Of a DNA stretch of 64,000 nt, positions 58,100 to 64,000 are shown in pieces. Made by a program: the position numbers and the translations under genes. The DNA lies in the NCBI RefSeq assembly GCF_018991925.1, contig NW_024726235.1:4229079-4293078 (forward strand), read 5' to 3'. Origin of the DNA: Homarus americanus (Eukaryota > Arthropoda > Malacostraca > Decapoda > Nephropidae). The notes below the pieces were generated by a model, which saw nothing but the letters and a program-made list of their open reading frames with translations, was not told the origin of the DNA and did not search any database. Every line of letters begins with the position of its first letter. Position 1 is the first letter of the stretch.

Positions 58100-58390
58100 G
58101 GCGGCTGCATCTTTCTGGCGCTGGCGCTTATCTGCCTTGGTATGCAGTTGGGCTAACTCAAAAGTATTGACTCCTTCTCCATGGCGGACTTACCCTTCCA
58201 GAAGAAGGTATAGCTGGAACCCCAATCTGTGAGTCGACCCTCGTCTGGGAAACAGGACTCGCTTATGGCTGCTATGTCGATGTTATACCTAACCAGCTCG
58301 TTTGCCACAAGGGCGGTTCTTCTTTCAGGATGCTCATTTGTTCATTTGTGCCAGTATCCAGAAGGTCCTGACATTTCATGCAGCAATCAT
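58100..58390 (-). pseudogene. LINE apurinic-endonuclease domain remnant
   Basis: The minus strand reads NVRTF, then RRTALVANELVRYNIDIAAI, SESCFPDEGRLTDWG and SSYTFFWKGKSAMEKES. This is the start of the endonuclease-exonuclease-phosphatase domain typical of APE-type LINEs, including the Y-DIAA-SE motif. Frame changes and stops occur upstream, and the RT part is absent. It lies just downstream of the receptor gene on the same strand. Confidence 0.75.
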
Positions 58391-58494
58391 AAGAGGTTGT
58401 TTCGTTTGTTTTGCTTTGATCTGTAATTGTGATTTTGTTTCGACTGCATAAGGATGCTTACTGGGTGTGGTTGCCCAGTCAGGTTGGTTTTTAG

Positions 58495-58496
<2 letters not shown>

Positions 58497-58560
<64 letters not shown>
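58497..58560. repeat. (CA)n microsatellite
   Basis: About 30 uninterrupted CA units followed by CTCACACTCA. Confidence 0.97.
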
Positions 58561-58563
<3 letters not shown>

Positions 58564-58601
58564 CAATGAGTATCCTATACCATGATACACTCTTGGTCCA
58601 G

Positions 58602-58715
58602 GTATCCTACATGTCCATGTATCCCACAGGTCCCTGTATCCTACAAGTCCATGAAACCTACAGGTCCATGTAATCCTACAGGTCCATGTATCCTACAGGT
58701 CTATGTATCCTACAC
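58602..58715 (+). repeat. 17-18 base tandem repeat, about seven units
   Basis: TCCTACAGGTCCATGTA-type units repeated with variants. The array lies downstream of the receptor TM7 exon. Confidence 0.85.
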
Positions 58716-58809
58716 CTCGGTAGAGTCGGTATTCTTGGTGTTGTTCTCGGAGATGAAGCAGCTTTGGGATGGCACGGTGTTGACCACCAGGCCACAGAGG
58801 GTCGCAGCA

Positions 58810-58920
58810 CCGCCTTCACCGCCTCCTGCAGCCCTGGCGAGCGGGTACGAAGATGAAATACAAAACGAAGTTCAGGGAGAAGCTCAGCACCTCCAGGCAG
58901 TTGTACGCGGCGCGATACAC
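58810..58920 (-). CDS. Receptor gene exon encoding transmembrane helix 7 (candidate)
   Basis: The minus strand has TAATCTTACAG before an exon that reads VYRAAYNCLEVLSFSLNFVL and YFIFVPARQ. The N-x-x-L-Y core of a class A receptor TM7 (usually NPxxY or NxxxY) is recognisable in SLNFVLYF. The phase does not fit the donor at 59251 without one extra indel, and a stop follows soon after in this frame, while QEAVKAVLRPSVAWW continues in another. This repeats the frame problems of the main exon. It is taken as the next exon of the same gene because helix 7 is exactly what the upstream exon lacks. Confidence 0.6.
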
Positions 58921-59110
58921 CTGTAAGATTAGGCGTCGTTAGTGTGATACTTGTTGTATGGATGATTGACTCGTTAGTGGACACCTGTATGATTAGCTCT
59001 AGTTAGTGGATACCTGTATGATTAGCTCTCGTTAGGTGATACCTGTATGATTAGCTCTCGTTAGTGGACACCTATATGATTGTCTCGTTAGTGGATACCT
59101 GTAAGACCTA
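58919..59110 (+). repeat. About 33-base tandem repeat in the receptor intron
   Basis: ACCTGTATGATTAGCTCTCG and TTAGTGGAT units are repeated about five times with small changes between the TM6 and TM7 exons. The first unit overlaps the TM7-exon acceptor, so the array may have grown from the splice-site region. Confidence 0.85.
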
Positions 59111-59251
59111 TGTTCTTAGCAAGAAGTATGTTTGAGTCTGTGAACACTGCCTGATACTCTTAGTGTTTACCTCATCTATCAGTACTAGCATTAGAGCTAT
59201 GTTGACTTATGGTGTGTTTTGTCAGTCGTCAGGGAGGAACTAAACACTCAC

Positions 59252-60178
59252 CTCAAGGAGAAGGAGCCATGGGTGGCGCCAGCGGTGTCTATTAGAGCTA
59301 GGACGGTGGCGGGCAGGTTGGTGAGCAGGAAGGTGGCCACGATGGTGACCAGCAGGTAAATTAGTCGCCGCTCCTGCTGACTCTTGCCGCCTCCTCACTC
59401 TTCTTGCTGGCATTGCTGGATGAGTTGTTGACGGAGTCGTTTTAGTGACTATGTTCTTGCGTCGTGCTGTGACCTTCTTGAAGGTGTAGATGATGCTGCA
59501 GTTGAGGAGGACAAGTAGGATGGCAGGAGCCATGCGGTGACACAGCTCCACCACAACCTCCCAAGCGTGCCAGGCCCAGGGGTGGCCATCTCCACCCCTC
59601 TCGTAGGTCCAACCAACACCCCTTCGCCTGACACTACCTCCAGGTAGAAGCTGTGTGGGATGTAGATCAGTGCAGGCACCAAGAGGGACAGAGTGATGCG
59701 GATGACTGCCAGACGGGGGGCGCTCACATCCTGGTAGCGTCGGGGATGGCACACGGCGATGTAGCGGTCCACGGAGAGCCCCACCACGATGTACACACTG
59801 GCACTTGTCAGGCTGTTCAGGGTGGGCAGCTCAGGTGGGCGTAGTAAAACGCCCAGCCATATGAGAGGTGAGTACGGTCGACGTGGACAAGGGCGGGGAC
59901 GAGGGCAATTGAGGCGAGCATGTCAGTGAGGCGAGCCACATGAGGTAGCAGAAGGTGGTGGCCTGGGCTTGACGTTGCTGCTGATGATGCCTCATCCTTC
60001 CCAGCATCACTACATTCAGTAGGTTGGTCAAGATACCTGCTGTGATGAAGATGGGCATGAGGTAGCGGTAGGCGACGTCGTTCACAATGGCAAGGTGAGC
60101 TGCGGCAGCATCCTCCTGGTGCTGTTGCTGGACGGTGGTATTGTTGTGGTACATGTTGACGGTGGTTTCTGCCATTAC
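59252..60178 (-). CDS. Class A (rhodopsin-like) receptor, probable neuropeptide type, main exon, frame broken
   Basis: The reading starts MAETTVNMYHNNTTVQQQ (60175; an N-glycosylation site in the N-terminus) after a CCCGCAG acceptor. Helix 1 is YLMPIFITAGILTNLLNVVM; helix 2 is FCYLMWLASLTDMLASIALV; helix 3 ends SVYIVVGLSVDRYIAVCHP with the DRY motif; helix 4 is around LSLLVPALIYIPHSFYL; helix 5 is MAPAILLVLLNCSIIYTFKK; helix 6 is RLIYLLVTIVATFLLTNLPA. A GTGAGT donor ends the exon. At least four changes of frame are needed (near 59930, 59835, 59600 and 59410). The order and spacing of helices are otherwise complete, so the breaks may be assembly indels; a recent pseudogene is the alternative. 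Ligand unknown; FMRFamide-like receptors are the nearest guess. Confidence 0.8.
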
Positions 60179-60179
60179 C

Positions 60180-61080
60180 TGCGGGATACGACATCAAAGT
60201 AAATGTGAGTCCTGCTGGACCTCAAGATAATTTTACCAGAATACTGTATATACGTGAGTTAAGTGTGTGGCGGCTGAGAGGATGGAGCTCACGTCTTTGT
60301 CTTAAGGGTCGCTAGTTAGACCCAGGGGCGTATCCAGTCCACGCAGCTGTAAATGAATACTGTACCTAATTTTGCAGTTGGGAAGTGAAGATGGCCGAAT
60401 ATTGTACAGTGTTTGTGGGGCCAACTATGACTTTTAAATGTTGTTAGATCTGTGAGATAGTGATGGTGGGGCTCATGAGGCCTAATGGACAGATCAAGGC
60501 AGAACTGATATGACCTACTGTATATTAAACCTTCGGAACACAAGGAAACACCTTAACTGCAAAGCTGTAATGGTTGTGTCCTGCATGGGGGCGACCAGCT
60601 ACCTTTAGGATGGGAGGTGAGTTCTCCCCACCCTCCACCCTCAATGAGTCAAATTACAGAAGGAAGACAAAGGTTTAGGTGCCAAGTGTTGTGGTGGACT
60701 GGTTCAAGTGTTCATAGGCAACGTCATAAATTATGGAAACTACTACTTTTCATTTCTATTTGTAATTTCTTTTTCTTTTTTTTCCTAGGCCCCGTTGTGG
60801 GGTCGATGACCTGTGCCCAGGTGGGCTATTCGTAAAAAATTGGGTACAAAAGAATACTCTGGTATCCTATATCTCAGGCCAGATGTTCAAAGAATACTAT
60901 GTTGTGTTTTCCCTCAATACAACTAAACATTTAAATAAGGATCAGGGAACTATCAATGCTCATTGTTCATGTGTAGATGAAGGAATCTTTTGATCAGTTT
61001 TATTAAGCAGTCATTGCTATGTTTAATGATGCACACGAAGGATCACATCAGAATTAGCTCCGCTTATTTTACCTCAAGAT
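60180..61080. other. Non-coding sequence upstream of the receptor exon
   Basis: A partial hAT-type end (AGGGGCGTATCCAGTCCACG) is visible at about 60326. No further receptor exon or other gene could be recognised. Confidence 0.4.
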
Positions 61081-61170
61081 TCCCTAACCTAACACTAACC
61101 TAACCTAATACTAACACTAACCTAACCCTAACACTAAGCTAATCTAACGGTAACCTAACCTAACCCCCAG
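61081..61170. repeat. Interstitial CCTAA/TTAGG-like repeat
   Basis: CCTAACCTAACACTAACCTA and similar units over about 90 bases, preceded at 61040 by a half copy of the GGATCACnTnAGAAT miniature element family. Confidence 0.7.
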
Positions 61171-61870
61171 AGCACAATAAAGCTACCCTCTGAGTAAGAT
61201 ATCATCAACTGGTGGAGTACAATGACTTAAACCCGTGAGTACAATATCATCGTACTCATTATGATAAATAGGTGCTCATATACTGTACATCATCAGGATA
61301 TTTTGTAACAGGGTTTTTAGCTTCTGTATGTTACAACTTTTGTTTTTGGGTGTTTTGATCTCTGGTCTCATATTGTCCATCCTGTTTTCTTTTGGTTGTG
61401 TGTGTGTAAAGATAAACACATCTACAGGATGAACAGACTGTCACAACCAAAAACATATCTTGGAGACAACTTTAACATTTACTTTGGTTTTGTTGAGGCG
61501 AAATGCTTAAGTTGATATGTTTCGAGTTATGGTAGTAGTGTATCAGGATAAAGCCTCTTAGATCTGGTTGTTGCGAAGGGAGAAGGTGCCACACTGAAAC
61601 AAACTAAGTGTGTGCACAATTAGAGCTTCCATGACCAAGGCTTCGTAAGTTAGGTTAGGGTTCGTAGGTTGAAGCGCCCAACAGCTAGGTCGAAATACCT
61701 CGGTTCGAAACGTCCAAGGCTTCAAAGTCTGGTATTAAAATGTCCATGACCTCAGCTACTTAGCATAAACATCCGGTCGAAGCTTCGGGGAGGTCAGCAG
61801 TAATCTGTGAACTATGTCTCTCTGTCTATGTCTGTCTCAGTCTTTCTCTCTCTCTGTCTTCTGCTCTCAG

Positions 61871-61912
<42 letters not shown>

Positions 61913-62430
61913 ATCTGTCTGTCTCAGCCTTTCTCTCTTTAACCGTGAAGGAAGCACCACTGGCTATTTGATATACTGCACATAGTTTTACAGTTGGCAG
62001 TGTAGTACGACTTAACCCCTTGTGTGCGATGATTTAATCCCTGAGTATGAAGATTTAACCCCACTAGTACGATGGTTTAAACCTTGAGTACGAAGAACCG
62101 TGCTGCCAAGGTATTTGTTTACAGTCACGTCTAAATGTTTCTTTATCCACCACACATCCCTTCCTTCCTTCCTTCCTTCCTCCCCATCACTACTAGCCCT
62201 TCAACAATGTCCCCACACACCCCTTCCTTCCTTCCTTCCTTCCTTCTTTCCTTCACATCATTACTAACATTCACCCAACCAACCCACTTCTACTTCTTCT
62301 TCTTTCACTCAATGAATAACCTAACCCTATTCTGCATTAGGGTGATGTTGTTATTTTAGATAAATTCAGCTCCCAGGCAGTGGCAGGAAGGTATGTGAGT
62401 GTGAGATCCTGTGTGTGTGACTGGGAAGGG

Positions 62431-62478
<48 letters not shown>

Positions 62479-64000
62479 ATGTACTGTAATGTCATGTCAA
62501 GTCACTCTCCACGGGAACAACACGGTCAGTACCCATCATCAGCTTAGTGTTGTATCGGCTATTGTTTTCGATCCTGTCGGTCTGTTTCTAAGATAATTTG
62601 AGAACGAATTCACGGATATGTTTCTATATTGGTAAGCTTGGCGAGGTCCACATCATAAACTTTTCGTGCAAATCACAAGATAAAACAAATGTTGCCTTGG
62701 TAAATGAGGGGTAAAGATATTTTTTTATTACGAGTAACAGAAAACGATGACATGAGACAGTTTATGGGTGACTACAAGTTTTCGGAAAAAAAAAGTCACA
62801 AGTTCGATGTTTTTGCGTTGCGTTTGAAGGTGTTTCACGATTTGTGGGAAGGTGTAATTTTGCGTTGCTTTGCATCGAGTTCTTATAATTCCTTTACTTT
62901 AAAGTGAATTAATATGAATAGGATTGCGTTATATTTGTAGGTGCGTCGTACGTCTCAGCTTGATGTTCCGGTGCTTTGTTTACGTCTTCCGTGTTGCAAT
63001 GGGGCGATGCCATGTGCTTCACGATGCAACACCTAGGCGTCACCGTGCGTCACCTTAGTATCAACGTGCGTCATTGTTTGCATTATTTATACACCCCTGA
63101 TTAACTTCGAGACGTCACTACCGCTCGCCGGGATAACGACTGGCGGAGGAGGACGATGGTAGGATGTCTTGTGGCGCAAGACTCCCAATAACGCTTCCGT
63201 GTATCAGATGTACAGGAAATTATAGAGCCTTCGACACACACACACACACACACTTTTAGATATATATAAACAATAGCCAACACAGTTTACTCACACACGT
63301 CTCGTAAACATCAAAAAAGACGTCACGTGCATTGCGAGACAAACAAATAATATACACTGTTTATTGTTTAAATGTATTTATGACAACAATGTAAGTGAAG
63401 TCACTCCAAAATTTAATTAACTGATCTTGAAGTTATTGAAGCATATTTTTATACGCAAATTAAACTGAAATCTTTGAAAAATGACTTATTTTAATAATTA
63501 TTATTTTTTACTAATATGAATGTTGGCAATTTAGTAATTTATTCCGATTCTGTATAGTAATTATGTATACTTTTTCAACAATGTGTACTCTGATTCCAGT
63601 ACTTATAAGCCAGGGACGTGCAGACTCTTTGCATAGAGAACAACAATAAAATTACCTGATGCATGATGGACCAAACACTTACTATATTACCTTTAAAATC
63701 TAAATTAATGATAAATTTAAAGCCTTAGAGATAAAACGCTTACTGTGCTTGTTGACTGTGCAATGAGCTCTTAATGGGATGGGTGACTTTGTACTTTTTG
63801 CGCGAAGTCTGCAATCTCTGGCTGGATGGATGACGTATAGTACAGTAGCAACACGGAGGTACTTTAGTATAGGTGCACATCAGTAATAGAGGACCTTAAT
63901 TTGTTCTTAGACAGGGTTCAGGGCTCAGGTAATTTCAGAATAAGGGCCGTATTGAAGGCTTCGAATTTATAGAATTAAATGTGATTCAGGGAGTATTTAC
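61171..64000. other. Non-coding region with microsatellites
   Basis: Microsatellites: (CT)n at about 61868-61908, (TTCC)n at about 62157-62182 and 62221-62250, (CA)n at about 62431-62476, and CACACA at 63235-63254. A GCGTCACC-type cluster occurs at 63030-63075. The open frame at 62704-62907 has no recognisable motif. No gene is supported. Confidence 0.5.

Overview
The window is eukaryotic, AT-rich and mostly non-coding. It looks like an arthropod genome, probably a decapod crustacean. The reasons are spliced genes with long introns, very long (TA)n tracts, interstitial TTAGG-like repeats, abundant Tigger/pogo and hAT-type miniature elements, decayed LINEs and LTR retroelements, and a rhodopsin-family peptide-type receptor. 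The lineage is an inference. Two 100-N assembly gaps are present (32934-33033 and 53901-54000).

The main structure is a large, old inverted duplication. A left arm (about 7.74-24.97 kb) reappears reverse-complemented as a right arm (about 36.2-45.0 kb), around an 11 kb spacer of retroelements. Each arm carries one copy of a small three-exon gene. Gene A is on the minus strand (exons at 24.7, 14.2 and 13.6-14.0 kb) and gene B on the plus strand (36.5, 40.9 and 41.2-41.6 kb), so the pair is head-to-head. The proteins are about 185 and 192 residues. Their first part resembles a CARD (death-fold) domain and the rest is unrecognised. The last exons differ strongly in protein sequence although introns and 3' flanks still align easily, which suggests diversifying selection. 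Gene A has a second possible first exon at 15.8 kb that gene B lacks.

Region by region: 0-0.6 kb is a foldback element. 1.6-2.5 kb holds two near-identical terminal exons of an unrecognised gene whose other exons are not seen here. 2.5-7.7 kb is non-coding, with a miniature element and a palindrome just outside the left arm. 7.7-25.0 kb is gene A with its introns and inserted elements (a SINE, a LINE tail, Tigger-like and hairpin elements, and a Merlin/ISXO2-type transposase remnant). 25.5-36 kb is the spacer: an hAT-type element, a short LTR retroelement with both LTRs, CR1-like LINE fragments in both orientations, and a solo LTR. 36.2-45 kb is gene B. 45-49.5 kb is non-coding. 49.6-54.1 kb is a Tigger cluster, with one intact 639-codon transposase gene set inside (TA)n tracts. 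54.7-56.5 kb is a second copy of the LTR element. 58.1-60.2 kb holds a LINE endonuclease remnant and a minus-strand class A receptor gene whose frame is broken several times. 60.2-64 kb is non-coding with microsatellites.

All alignments were made by eye, so boundaries of the large repeats are approximate to some tens of bases. Family names for the unrecognised proteins are deliberately withheld.
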